Part shown: positions 40,839-50,089 of the stretch, piece after piece | Numbering within the stretch: position 1 is the first letter of the stretch | How the letters are laid out: every line of letters starts with the position of its first letter | DNA from: Chloroflexota bacterium | Lineage (GTDB): Bacteria; Chloroflexota; Anaerolineae; Aggregatilineales; Phototrophicaceae | DNA length: 64,000 nucleotides | Assembly: GCA_016223085.1 (NCBI GenBank) | Contig: JACRPS010000006.1 | Coordinates: forward strand, 124,001 to 188,000 | Reading direction: 5' to 3' | Made by a program: the position numbers and the translations under genes | Notes under the pieces: generated by a model | What the model was told of the DNA's origin: nothing | Seen by the model: the letters and a program-made list of their open reading frames with translations, nothing else | Databases searched by the model: none

Positions 40839-41602
40839 ATGTCTTTGACCCTTTCATGCATCTCCAGACCGTGACTGTCGTGGGTCTGGGCGGTACAGGG
40901 TCGCAGGTGGCGCGCAGTCTGGCGCGGATGATCTATGACATGCGCCGCGCACGTCTGCATACGCCATCAGTCGTTCTCATTGACCCAGATGTTGTCGAAG
41001 AGAAAAATGTCGGCAGACAGATGTTTGCTGCAGGCGACATCGGACAGAACAAGAGTCGGGTGCTGGCGCGCCGCTTTAACCAGGCGCTCGGACTTGAGAT
41101 CGCCGCTGTGGATCAACCACTCGATGCCCGGCGGCATATTGAACGGCATGGCAACCTCGTGATTGGCTGCGTAGATAATCATCTCGCCCGCCGCGAATTA
41201 GCGAAAGTCGAAGGCATCTGGCTGGATGCAGGCAATCACTTTGACAGCGGCCAAGTGTGTATCGGCAATTCCACAGATCGGGATACGCTAATGCGGCACA
41301 TCAACGGCGACCAGGGCAAGTATCGCTATCTGCCCAGCCCGGCGCTGCTGTTTCCCCAACTACTCGAACCTGAGCCGCAGCCCACACCGCAACCAACTCT
41401 ATCCTGTGCTGATCTAGTCGCACGCGGCGAGCAGCACCTGCTCATCAATGATCTCGTCGCCTGCGTCGTGTCGGGTTACGTTTACAAACTGCTGCACCGC
41501 CAGCCCGTGACGGCCTTCGTCAGCTATATCAGCGTGGATGGGTTGTCCGTCCGCAGCCTGCCCATCTGCCGCGACGAACTCCTCCCTTATCTTCACGCCT
41601 AA
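40835..41602 (+). CDS. PRTRC ThiF-family (E1-like) adenylating protein
   Basis: 255 aa. Rossmann nucleotide motif VTVVGLGGTGSQVARSLARM; SVVLIDPDVVEEKNVGRQMF and DIGQNKSRVLARRF carry the Asp, Arg and Lys of E1/ThiF ATP binding; NLVIGCVDNHLARRELA is the usual second half. ThiF/E1 enzymes adenylate the C-terminus of a small ubiquitin-like protein; protein C (32498) is the natural substrate candidate. Cys172 to Cys215 hold possible thioester Cys (LSCADLV, LVACVVSG), unassigned. Confidence 0.85.
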   Translation: MNVFDPFMHLQTVTVVGLGGTGSQVARSLARMIYDMRRARLHTPSVVLIDPDVVEEKNVGRQMFAAGDIGQNKSRVLARRFNQALGLEIAAVDQPLDARRHIERHGNLVIGCVDNHLARRELAKVEGIWLDAGNHFDSGQVCIGNSTDRDTLMRHINGDQGKYRYLPSPALLFPQLLEPEPQPTPQPTLSCADLVARGEQHLLINDLVACVVSGYVYKLLHRQPVTAFVSYISVDGLSVRSLPICRDELLPYLHA

Positions 41603-41651
41603 TTTCTTCGATTTTTCTTGCACAACCGAATACGCAGAAAGGATGCACATC

Positions 41652-42491
41652 ATGCGTTTCTGGCAAGACATGCAGAGTAAATGGGGCTTCTCCGATGGCG
41701 ATGCCGTACCTGACGGTATTGAAGTTTACAGGACGATCTACATCCGCGCCGTGAATCAACTTGCAGAGCAGCTTGGCAGCAGCGTCCGCGCCGCTGCCTA
41801 TGACCGCTTTGGCGTTCATAACTGGTGTCTCATCCTGATATACAAACTCGCTGATTTACAGGCGCATGGTATCGAGAATTTCACAGCACACACCGATATC
41901 AACGCTGAAATTGCTGCTGCCGATGAGGCGATGGAAGAAGCCATCCGTCAGGCATATGAACTCGATCTGGACACCTTTGCTGAAGTCACCGTCACGCTGG
42001 CTGATGATTTTGAAGGCTTTATGATGCAACTTCGCCCAATCAAAGAGGGCGACCCATTGATCGCCCAGGTGAATGATGAGGCACAGCATTTCTATCCGGG
42101 TGGTCGAATTCGCCTGGTACAGGCTGTGACCGCCTTTGACCGCTCCGTGCTGCCGATAGGGAGCGAGTATGTCATCATCTGGATTGAACACCGGGCGGAG
42201 CTAATCGGCGTTGCCCTGGCAGCAGGTGAAAACCCCATCGCTTTTGCATCCGCCGCGTCCGCCATTGTTCTCGAAATCCCGGCTGAAGCTCGCGCCAAGA
42301 GTGAAGATTGTGCCGCCATCCCGCCTTATCACCTGCGAGACATGGAAGATGAAATCCTCGATCAGTTCGGTCAGTTTTACAGCCTACCGGAGGCGCTGGA
42401 GGGCGTGCAGCGCGCGGCCAATGTGTTGGGTACAGGCGTTCACTTGGTCAATGGCTATGGCAACAGCGTATTGTCCTGTGAACCAGATTAG
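41652..42491 (+). CDS. Hypothetical ICE protein
   Basis: About 279 aa; ATG at 41652 chosen because AAAGGA lies nine bases upstream (it overlaps an earlier ATG at 41643). MRFWQDMQSKWGFSDGDAVP and VYRTIYIRAVNQLAEQLGSS begin a largely helical acidic protein with a beta-rich middle (YPGGRIRLVQAVTAF, EYVIIWIEHRAELIG). No family recognised. It follows the PRTRC genes in the same direction. Confidence 0.6.
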   Translation: MRFWQDMQSKWGFSDGDAVPDGIEVYRTIYIRAVNQLAEQLGSSVRAAAYDRFGVHNWCLILIYKLADLQAHGIENFTAHTDINAEIAAADEAMEEAIRQAYELDLDTFAEVTVTLADDFEGFMMQLRPIKEGDPLIAQVNDEAQHFYPGGRIRLVQAVTAFDRSVLPIGSEYVIIWIEHRAELIGVALAAGENPIAFASAASAIVLEIPAEARAKSEDCAAIPPYHLRDMEDEILDQFGQFYSLPEALEGVQRAANVLGTGVHLVNGYGNSVLSCEPD

Positions 42492-42505
42492 GAAGAGGTG
42501 TAGTC

Positions 42506-42745
42506 ATGCTTCAATGCCAGCGTCAAAACTTCCATCATTCAAAACTGCCCAAACCCGGCGCAGTCGGGTGCATTATCGGACTGTCTACAGTCAATCCACG
42601 TCGGAAGTGCATCGTTGTTGCCTATCCGCTGTGCGACAGCGCCGACTACCGCTACAGCATCGGCATTCATACGATGTTCGTCAGGTTTCTCGACAACGGT
42701 GAAATCGCGCGCTTCAGCAGTATCTGGTTCGAGGCGCTTCAGTAA
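42506..42745 (+). CDS. Small hypothetical protein
   Basis: 79 aa with AGGAAGAGG upstream. The beta-rich sequence (GAVGCIIGLSTVNPRRKCIV, YRYSIGIHTMFVRFLDNGEI) reads like a small barrel. Unknown function; a terminator-like hairpin overlaps its stop. Confidence 0.55.
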   Translation: MLQCQRQNFHHSKLPKPGAVGCIIGLSTVNPRRKCIVVAYPLCDSADYRYSIGIHTMFVRFLDNGEIARFSSIWFEALQ

Positions 42746-42780
42746 CGGATTGCCAGTTTCCATTGGCAGTCCGTCATTTT
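42745..42780 (+). terminator. Terminator-like hairpin
   Basis: ACGGATTGCCA pairs with TGGCAGTCCGT (one internal mismatch), followed by CATTTT. Confidence 0.6.
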
Positions 42781-42902
42781 CCTCAATACGCTCCGCTGGC
42801 ACATCACGCGATCACCTGACCATGTCCACCAAAACTCGTCCGCCGATCCGTGCATAGCATCAGTTTCAATCAAATCTTTTAGCCATTTGAAGGGATAATC
42901 TC

Positions 42903-43523
42903 ATGACTCAAGACCCAAACACCGCTGCTATGCAGCAGTATCATGACCGCTTTGACAACGCCCACTACACCGCGATTGCCGAATTCGTTGCTTCCAATCT
43001 GAACGCAGACCGGGACGATGAGCGGGTAATCGATCTATTGGTCGCTGTCCAGAATGCCGCGTTCGAGCTGTGCGGTCACTCGCTGCACGCCGGCGCATGG
43101 CACACGCTTGCTGTCCGCTGTGGGCAGCACTTTCTCTCGTCTCACACCGTCGATGCCATCCGCGACTTCCTGCGCTTGTTCGCGCCGGATGATGTGCGGA
43201 TCGACGATTTCGAGGCGACGGCAAAAGCCATGCTGCGGGCATACAGCGGACTGGATGATCTCAAGACCGCGACGGCACACGCAAATGGTGTTCACTCGTG
43301 GCAGGGTCGCATGGCATATGAACTGCTTGCCGCTGTCGATTACCTGACTCACGCCGCGATCCTGCTCCTGGCGCATGAGGACGATGGGTATATTCGGGAG
43401 AAGCTGCACAAAGGCTTGAACCGTGTCACGGGCGGACTGTACGAGGGTATCCGTCACAGTCCCCAGCCAGAGCAGTTTAGCTTCAGAAGCATCTACTTCC
43501 CGACGGAAAAGGATCGCTTCTAG
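42903..43523 (+). CDS. Hypothetical ICE protein
   Basis: 206 aa with GAAGGGA upstream. It is all-helical (ERVIDLLVAVQNAAFELCGH, YELLAAVDYLTHAAILLLAH), Asp- and His-rich. No family recognised. Last gene of the plus-strand array; it converges on the DUF4058 gene with 3 bp between them. Confidence 0.6.
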   Translation: MTQDPNTAAMQQYHDRFDNAHYTAIAEFVASNLNADRDDERVIDLLVAVQNAAFELCGHSLHAGAWHTLAVRCGQHFLSSHTVDAIRDFLRLFAPDDVRIDDFEATAKAMLRAYSGLDDLKTATAHANGVHSWQGRMAYELLAAVDYLTHAAILLLAHEDDGYIREKLHKGLNRVTGGLYEGIRHSPQPEQFSFRSIYFPTEKDRF

Positions 43524-43526
43524 CGC

Positions 43527-44600
43527 CTATTCCAGATCAAGATCAAGCGAGTTTATGGGCGTAAAATCATCGGAGGTTAGCACCCGCTGCACCACTTCCG
43601 GGCGACGGCGCAGGCTGTCGAGCAGGTGGGAGTCAACCGGATAAGGGCCTTGTGTCAGGTTGGCACCCTCGCGATGCAGCTTTTGCACCGTTAGCATCCG
43701 CGCGGCAATCGCCGCCTGATCGCGCAGATTGTAATTGCGCTCCACCGCTTCGGGCGCAGCCGCATAATTCACCGCCATGCCAAAGGCTGGCTGCGCCCGG
43801 AAGGTCTGGTGATAGATCGCGTTGAAATCAAACGTGAGATGGTCGCCCTGGTTCAGCGGGATACTAAGCGCCGGAATTGGCTGGTCAACATCAAACGCCG
43901 CAATCGCCGCGCTTTCCGGTTCATCTGGCGGTTGGCGCGGGTCAATCAGCCAGAGGTGATAGGGATGGGCTTCGTCACGGGGCTTCTGGTCGCGTCCCGG
44001 CGGGCGATAATCAGGGACGGTTTCCAACGTGGTTGAAACGCCATGCAGATAATCCAGCTCGACAAACACCAGCCAGTTCGCCAGTAACGCTTCGCGCTTG
44101 GCAACATAATTCGTATAACCCGAGCCGGACTTGTTGGATGGCGAGAGCAGTTCAATCCAGGCGACGGGCTTTTCGCGCTGACTACCGCCCGGTTCCGCTT
44201 GTAGTTCGTAAATCTTGATGGCCGTCGGGCGCTTCACGTCCACTGGCTCACGTTCCAGCAGGGTTGAGGCAGGCACGTTGAAGGCGGTCTGAGCCTGGGG
44301 CGTGGTGAAAGTACGGACAGCAGCGCGCTCACCGACACGGGGCAGGTCGCTAATTAGAACATCCGAAATCGGAGAGAGAGATTCGTCAAAGTGGCGGATT
44401 TGCAAAGAGCGTTCCTGCCGCGCGATGTAGCCCATTGCCGGCAGATGAGTATTCATCGCCCGCGTCAGGTCAGTAATGTGGCTGCTGTGAAACTCTTCCC
44501 AGCCTTCGGTTTCCGAATGCAGGAAATGGCTGTGCAGATGGGCGTTGATGCCAAGATACTGATTGACGGTTGAGATTAATCGCTGCTCTTCCCTTGCCAT
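43527..44600 (-). CDS. DUF4058-family protein
   Basis: 357 aa. HSHFLHSETEGWEEFHSSHI and AMNTHLPAMGYIARQERSLQ are the hallmark opening of DUF4058, and VAWIELLSPSNKSGSGYTNY, then FVELDYLHG, its core; the E-x-LSP-NK and VE-D pattern is like a PD-(D/E)XK nuclease fold. The family is common in cyanobacteria and Chloroflexota and of unknown function. It marks the left edge of the restriction island. Confidence 0.85.
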   Translation of the reverse strand: MAREEQRLISTVNQYLGINAHLHSHFLHSETEGWEEFHSSHITDLTRAMNTHLPAMGYIARQERSLQIRHFDESLSPISDVLISDLPRVGERAAVRTFTTPQAQTAFNVPASTLLEREPVDVKRPTAIKIYELQAEPGGSQREKPVAWIELLSPSNKSGSGYTNYVAKREALLANWLVFVELDYLHGVSTTLETVPDYRPPGRDQKPRDEAHPYHLWLIDPRQPPDEPESAAIAAFDVDQPIPALSIPLNQGDHLTFDFNAIYHQTFRAQPAFGMAVNYAAAPEAVERNYNLRDQAAIAARMLTVQKLHREGANLTQGPYPVDSHLLDSLRRRPEVVQRVLTSDDFTPINSLDLDLE

Positions 44601-44775
44601 AGGCTGAACTCACATCTCCTATTTCATCTATTATATGCCTTTCCGAGTGAAACACCGCCAATCTGAGATCCGATTGTAACCAATTTTAACGGTAATCGAC
44701 TGTGAAATGCGGTACTATGGTAAAATGAGGGGTTCGCCCCGCCACGCTTGCTCACGTTCAATCGGACAGCATGAT

Positions 44776-46896
44776 ATGAATAATTTTAGCGAAAAAGTCA
44801 ATTTTCTCTGGTCAATTGCCGAACTTATCCGAGATGTAGTAAAACGTGGCAAGTATCAGGATGTCATTCTACCGTTTACTGTCCTGCGCCGCATCGACAG
44901 TGTGCTTGCCCCAACGCGCCAGCAGGTGCGGGAGGTTTACGCCAGCATTGATGACCGGCTGAAAAATCGCGACGCGCTACTGACAAAAGCATCTGGATTC
45001 GCCTTTTACAACACCTCCAACTACGACTTTGATTCCCTGCTGGGCGATTCCAGGCAGCTTGCGCGCAACCTCCGCAATTACATCAACGGCTTCAGTCCGA
45101 ACATGCGTGAGGTGCTGGAAAAGTTCGACCTATACAACACGATTGCCAAGCTCGATGAAGCCGGGCTGCTGTTCAAAGTCATGGAGCAGTTCCGCAAAAT
45201 CGACCTGCATCCAGATCGCGTCTCCAACCTCGAAATGGGTTACATCTTCGAGGAACTGATTCGCCGCTTCAACGAGGCTTTGAACGAGAACCCCGGCGAA
45301 CACTTCACCCCGCGTGAAGTCATCCAACTGATGGTAGAACTGTTGCTCTTGCACGAAGCCGAACGGCTGGCACAGCCTGCTTACGTGGCGCTGGTGTATG
45401 ACCCGTGCTGCGGCACCGGCGGCATGTTGACCGTTGCCAAAGATCGCATCATGGGCATCAATAGTGCTACCAATGTTGCGCTCTATGGGCAGGAAGTGAA
45501 CCCGGAAACCTTCGCTGTTTGCAAATCTGACCTGTACATGAAAAGCGCCGACGGGCGCGATGCCGAGAACATTATGTTCGGCAGTACGCTGCGCCGCGAC
45601 CAACATGACAAACGCCGCTTCGACTACATGATCGCCAACCCGCCCTACGGCAAGGACTGGAAGCAGGATGAAGAAGCCGTATTAGAGGAAGCGGGGAAAG
45701 GCGCTAATGGGCGTTTCCCGGCAGGAACACCACGCATCAGCGACGGGCAAATGCTCTTCTTGCAGCACATGCTCACCAAGATGCGCGACCCACAGGAAGG
45801 CGGCAGTCGGGTCGCCATCGTCATGAACGGCTCGCCCTTGTTCACGGGCGACGCGGGCAGCGGTGAGAGCGAAATCCGACGCTGGATACTGGAAAACGAC
45901 TGGCTGGAAGCGCTCATCGCCCTGCCTGAGCAGCTTTTCTATAACACAGGCATCTCCACGTATATTTGGATTCTCAGCAACCGCAAGCCACAACACCGCG
46001 CCGGGAAAGTGCAGTTGATCGATGCTTCGGGGTTCTGGTCGCCGATGCGGAAAAGCCTGGGGCAGAAACGGCGCGAAGTCTCGCCGGACAATATCCGCCA
46101 GATTCAGGCGCTTTACCGCCAATTTGACCAGGCTGACCCTGCCGTGTCGAAGGTGTTTGACACCATCGACTTTGGCTACCGCAAGGTGACGATTGACCGT
46201 CCGCTGAAGCTGAACTTCCACGCCAGCCCGGAGCGCATCGAACGGCTGCGCGAGCAAACCGCTTTCCAGAACCTCGCCAAGAGCAAAAAACGCGACCCAG
46301 AAGAACGCGAGGCTGAAGAAGCTGCCGGACGCGCCGAGCAGGAACGCATCCTGACCATGCTGGCCGACCTGCCCGGCGACCTCTTCAGGAGTCGTTCGGC
46401 GTTTGAGAGGGTACTGAAACAGGCGGTGGCAAAGCATGATCTGAAACTATCCGCCCCAATTCACAAAGCAATTCTGGCGGCGCTGAGCGAGCGCGACGAA
46501 AGTGCCGAAATCTGCCGCGACAAACAGGGCAGACCGGAAGCCGACTCCGACCTGCGCGGCTATGAATACATTCCGCTGCCGGTGGTCGAGGCAATGGAAG
46601 GCTACACCACCACCTATATTGAAGACCCCATCGCGGTAGAGCGTGTGCCGCTGCGCGAGTCGATCTACGACTATTTCAGCCGCGAGGTGCAGCCCTATTT
46701 TGCTCAGGGCGAAGTGTGGATCAACACTGACATCCGGGATGACCGGGATGGCGAGGTCGGCAAGGTCGGCTATGAAATCAACTTCAACCGTTACTTCTAT
46801 CAGTACCAGCCGCCGCGCCCGCTGACCGAGATCGAAGCGGACATCAAACGGCTGGAACGCGACATCCTCGACATGCTGCGGGAGGTGACGGAATGA
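44776..46896 (+). CDS. hsdM: Type I restriction-modification system, methyltransferase subunit
   Basis: About 706 aa from the ATG at 44776 (an earlier in-frame start at 44707 is not conserved). N-terminal HsdM domain KVNFLWSIAELIRDVVKRGK, then VLRRIDSVL. Motif I YDPCCGTGGML binds SAM, and MIANPPYGKDWK is the catalytic NPPY of an N6-adenine methylase. The C-terminal 200 residues are a helical extension used to hold HsdS. ATGA overlap with hsdS. Confidence 0.95.
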   Translation: MNNFSEKVNFLWSIAELIRDVVKRGKYQDVILPFTVLRRIDSVLAPTRQQVREVYASIDDRLKNRDALLTKASGFAFYNTSNYDFDSLLGDSRQLARNLRNYINGFSPNMREVLEKFDLYNTIAKLDEAGLLFKVMEQFRKIDLHPDRVSNLEMGYIFEELIRRFNEALNENPGEHFTPREVIQLMVELLLLHEAERLAQPAYVALVYDPCCGTGGMLTVAKDRIMGINSATNVALYGQEVNPETFAVCKSDLYMKSADGRDAENIMFGSTLRRDQHDKRRFDYMIANPPYGKDWKQDEEAVLEEAGKGANGRFPAGTPRISDGQMLFLQHMLTKMRDPQEGGSRVAIVMNGSPLFTGDAGSGESEIRRWILENDWLEALIALPEQLFYNTGISTYIWILSNRKPQHRAGKVQLIDASGFWSPMRKSLGQKRREVSPDNIRQIQALYRQFDQADPAVSKVFDTIDFGYRKVTIDRPLKLNFHASPERIERLREQTAFQNLAKSKKRDPEEREAEEAAGRAEQERILTMLADLPGDLFRSRSAFERVLKQAVAKHDLKLSAPIHKAILAALSERDESAEICRDKQGRPEADSDLRGYEYIPLPVVEAMEGYTTTYIEDPIAVERVPLRESIYDYFSREVQPYFAQGEVWINTDIRDDRDGEVGKVGYEINFNRYFYQYQPPRPLTEIEADIKRLERDILDMLREVTE

Positions 46897-48257
46897 CCCA
46901 GGTACGCCAGCGCGAAGCCCAGCGTATCTTTGAAGCGGCAGTCGCCCGCTATCAGATGTATCCGGAATACCGTGACAGCGGGGTTGAGTGGTTGGGCGAG
47001 ATTCCAGCACATTGGGAAACACGCCGCCTAAAATTTCTGGCAAACGACATCAATCAGCAGAGAGTTGAAGTTGATGAAAACGAAGTGTATTTACAGCTTG
47101 AAAATATAGAAAGCTGGACAGGAAGATATACTATTCCTGAAAACGCGATTTCCAACTTTGAGAGTTCAGTAAAAGCCTTTCAATCCGAAGATGTGTTGTT
47201 CGGTAAGCTGCGTCCCTATTTGGCAAAGGTGGTCGTATCAAGGCATTACGGTGTGTGTGTGGGCGAACTTTTGGTGCTGCGTGTACGTGAAAACACAATA
47301 TTGCCGAAGTTTTTGGCTCTCCGCTTGCTCACAAAGGAATTTATCGACGTTATTGATGCCTCAACCTATGGGGCAAAAATGCCGCGAGCCAATTGGGGAT
47401 TTATTGGCAATCTGGAAATTCCCTTTCCCCCCGATCCTGACGAACAACGCGCCATCACCACCTTCCTTGATCGCCAGACGGCGAAGATTGACGCGCTGAT
47501 CGCCAAAAAGCGCGGACTGATCGCCGCTCTGCACGAGCAGCGCAGCGCCATCATCAGCCACGCCGTCACGAAGGGGCTGAATCCCGACGCGCCGATGAAG
47601 GACAGTGGGATTGAGTGGGTAGACAGCATTCCTGCTCACTGGCAGGTTCAACGTCTGAAGTTTGTCTCAGATGTTCGGAGTGGCGTTGCAAAAGGTCGCA
47701 AGTTTGAAGGCGTAAAAACGGTAGAACTGCCTTATCTGCGTGTTGCAAACGTGCAGACAGGACACATAGACCTGTCAGAAGTTGCTGAAATTGAGGTCAC
47801 AGTAAGCGAAATTGAGCGTTACTCCTTGAAAGTTGGCGATGTTCTGATGAACGAGGGTGGCGATTATGATAAGTTAGGGCGCGGCGCGGTCTGGCAGGGG
47901 CAGATTGAACCCTGTCTGCATCAAAACCATGTATTCGCAGTCCGTCCCTATCAACAAAGTCTCTCACTCTGGATCACCACGCTGACGCTTGCCCAATATG
48001 CACGATTCTACTTTATGATAAATTCAAAGCAGAGTACCAATCTGGCTTCGATCTCGTCACGTAACCTCAGTGAGTTCCCGGTGATTATGCCGCCCCAAAG
48101 CGAACGTGAGCAGATACTTGGTTATATTGAAGATGAAACCAGGCATATTGACCGTTTAACTGCCAAAGCTGAAGAAACTATCGAGCGCCTGCAAGAGTAC
48201 CGGGCGGCGCTCATCTCGGCGGCAGTCACAGGCAAGATCGATGTGAGAACCGGATAA
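46893..48257 (+). CDS. hsdS: Type I restriction-modification system, specificity subunit
   Basis: 454 aa. Two target-recognition domains, each opened by a repeated DSGVEWLGEIPAHWETRRLK-type sequence (near residues 26 and 232) and closed by coiled coils (TTFLDRQTAKIDALIAKKRG; ETRHIDRLTAKAEETIERLQ). The two half-sites they read define a bipartite target. Intact; its TRDs are AT-richer than flanking DNA, as often for recombining hsdS genes. Confidence 0.95.
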   Translation: MTQVRQREAQRIFEAAVARYQMYPEYRDSGVEWLGEIPAHWETRRLKFLANDINQQRVEVDENEVYLQLENIESWTGRYTIPENAISNFESSVKAFQSEDVLFGKLRPYLAKVVVSRHYGVCVGELLVLRVRENTILPKFLALRLLTKEFIDVIDASTYGAKMPRANWGFIGNLEIPFPPDPDEQRAITTFLDRQTAKIDALIAKKRGLIAALHEQRSAIISHAVTKGLNPDAPMKDSGIEWVDSIPAHWQVQRLKFVSDVRSGVAKGRKFEGVKTVELPYLRVANVQTGHIDLSEVAEIEVTVSEIERYSLKVGDVLMNEGGDYDKLGRGAVWQGQIEPCLHQNHVFAVRPYQQSLSLWITTLTLAQYARFYFMINSKQSTNLASISSRNLSEFPVIMPPQSEREQILGYIEDETRHIDRLTAKAEETIERLQEYRAALISAAVTGKIDVRTG

Positions 48258-48262
48258 ACGTA

Positions 48263-48285
48263 GTGCCCATATCAGGGCGCTTTTT
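48263..48285 (+). terminator. Terminator after hsdM-hsdS
   Basis: GTGCCC-ATATCA-GGGCGC (one G-U pair) followed by TTTTTC. Confidence 0.65.
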
Positions 48286-48288
48286 CGC

Positions 48289-49494
48289 CTACAATTGATC
48301 CTCTTCTACGTCAACTAGAAAGTATTTGGTTGTTGTTTCATCGGTTGCAATCTTCCGAGTGACCACTTGACGAAGCTGTAGAATATAACGCTTTCCAAGC
48401 TGGGCATTATTGATGATGTCAGATGCTTCGACCGTCAATGCCTGATTATCTAATCTTCCTCTATAAACTTGGTCACGAGTCTCGACCTCAAATTCTCGAT
48501 CTGTAAACGCCCCTGTCAGCTTGCCCGTTACGCGAATAAAATTTGTTTCGGTGACAACCATTTGCTCGATGGTATCAATAGTAGAAATGACGGTTGGCGA
48601 GGTCAATACGGATTCTCCCACACGTTGACCGTTGGCTGAAGCCCATCGAAGATTGGCTCGATCAATGCGTGAATTACGGATAGATTTCAGAAGTTTCAAA
48701 TAATCTTTAGGTACACTTGATTTCAGTTCTGTAAATGCAGACTGGAGTTCTTCCTCGTTGCTGCCGATGGCGATGATACGTGCCAGTTCCTGTAACGCAT
48801 CACCGAGCAGGGTATCCCCGAACATATCAGATTGTTCGATGGAAGCCATTTCAAGTTTGAATGAACCCGCGCTGACATCCAATAGGGCAAGTTCCATTTT
48901 TTCGACTAAATCTCGCGTTGGAGACTTGCTATCTTTATGAAAATCACTGATAGTATGCCCAATCGAAATTAAGGTGTCTTGTAAATACCGCATAATGTCG
49001 CTTAACACGGAAATAGGAGCTTCAGTGCGTCTTTGCCCCGGAAACTCCAAAGCCATTTCTACATATTCACGATACAGTTGGGCAGCGCGCCGTTGAACCG
49101 AAATTTCTTTCTTTTCAAGCGTCGCTGTTTCTAAATTTAAAGCCTCGCCACTTTCAGGCAGTTGCTCATCCTGCAATTGGTCTGTTGGCACCTTTGTAAT
49201 TACAGATGGAATTTGGCGATCACGATAGAGCTTCACTAAAAAGACGAAGCCATCTTCAGCATTTTTGAAGGCGTTATATAAATCTATGCCCCCGGAGCGA
49301 ACCTGAGCAAAACGTGCAGGGGACATGCTGGCATAAAGCCAATTTTCGAACTCATCTTCTTCATCTTCCAGTACAACAAGATAGAGATTATCCGAGGCAT
49401 TTCGACATGCAAAAAGTAACGGCTGATCGTAATGCTCATATATTTCAATTATTTCTAGTTTTCCCAATAGGGTATTTGTCGGAAGCACGCTCAT
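48289..49494 (-). CDS. Hypothetical protein, DUF6575-like, in a restriction island
   Basis: 401 aa. LGKLEIIEIYEHYDQPLLFA, then NLYLVVLEDEEDEFENWLYA, is a beta-rich opening that resembles DUF6575 proteins. The middle is helical with a long predicted coiled region (EKKEISVQRRAAQLYREYVE), and the end is a beta-barrel-like domain (FIRVTGKLTGAFTDREFEVE). It is second in a two-gene antisense operon between hsdS and hsdR. Low GC compared with the ICE. Possibly a defence component; unproven. Confidence 0.65.
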   Translation of the reverse strand: MSVLPTNTLLGKLEIIEIYEHYDQPLLFACRNASDNLYLVVLEDEEDEFENWLYASMSPARFAQVRSGGIDLYNAFKNAEDGFVFLVKLYRDRQIPSVITKVPTDQLQDEQLPESGEALNLETATLEKKEISVQRRAAQLYREYVEMALEFPGQRRTEAPISVLSDIMRYLQDTLISIGHTISDFHKDSKSPTRDLVEKMELALLDVSAGSFKLEMASIEQSDMFGDTLLGDALQELARIIAIGSNEEELQSAFTELKSSVPKDYLKLLKSIRNSRIDRANLRWASANGQRVGESVLTSPTVISTIDTIEQMVVTETNFIRVTGKLTGAFTDREFEVETRDQVYRGRLDNQALTVEASDIINNAQLGKRYILQLRQVVTRKIATDETTTKYFLVDVEEDQL

Positions 49495-49910
49495 GATGTT
49501 CTGTCTTCCGGCAATTCAATTAAGCGAAACACTTTCCATGGTTCTTCACCAACCGGTATCCACCATGTGTGATGCGATTTATGAGTGGTACTGGGTGTAT
49601 TTTTCATCTTGCCGTGTTTTGGTGTCAGCTTGCCTTCAATCACCTTCTTTACTTTATGTGATTTACTACGTTTTTTGCCCGGCACACGTCGTAAAAGGCG
49701 CTCAATCCCGGCAATTTCAGTAAATACAGATAACCCACATGCTATACATTCTGGTACGCCATCCCAATGTCCGTCTGGATACATTTCTCGATACGAAAGA
49801 AAATCGGTTTCGTCAAAGTTTTTTCGGCTAGCCAACCGATAAACGACTCCATTAGTTGGAATGGCATCGTCAGGCGGACATTCATTCGGTAGGTGGTCTC
49901 TCCACTTCAT
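49491..49910 (-). CDS. Small hypothetical protein coupled to the DUF6575-like gene
   Basis: 139 aa, ATGA overlap with the next gene. WRDHLPNECPPDDAIPTNGV, then VVYRLASRKNFDETDFLSYR, Cys pair in PECIACGLSVF, a basic linker (KKRSKSHKVKKV) and a C-terminal HHTWWIPVGEEPWKVFRLIE. The N-terminal composition recalls small toxin- or antitoxin-like proteins of defence islands. No family recognised. Confidence 0.6.
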   Translation of the reverse strand: MKWRDHLPNECPPDDAIPTNGVVYRLASRKNFDETDFLSYREMYPDGHWDGVPECIACGLSVFTEIAGIERLLRRVPGKKRSKSHKVKKVIEGKLTPKHGKMKNTPSTTHKSHHTWWIPVGEEPWKVFRLIELPEDRTS

Positions 49911-50089
49911 GTAATGATATACTTCCTGTCAAATGTGATGAAGCGCTTTAATGAGATCGATTGTAAGGTTAATTATCGTTTTGCGAAAATCTTCATGTGA
50001 AGACTTGAATTTTGCTTGGTTCGCCGACACCGTCAGCCTCTGTAAAACTCATTGTGCAGATATGCGAAGGAAAGTCAATTTTAACGCAC

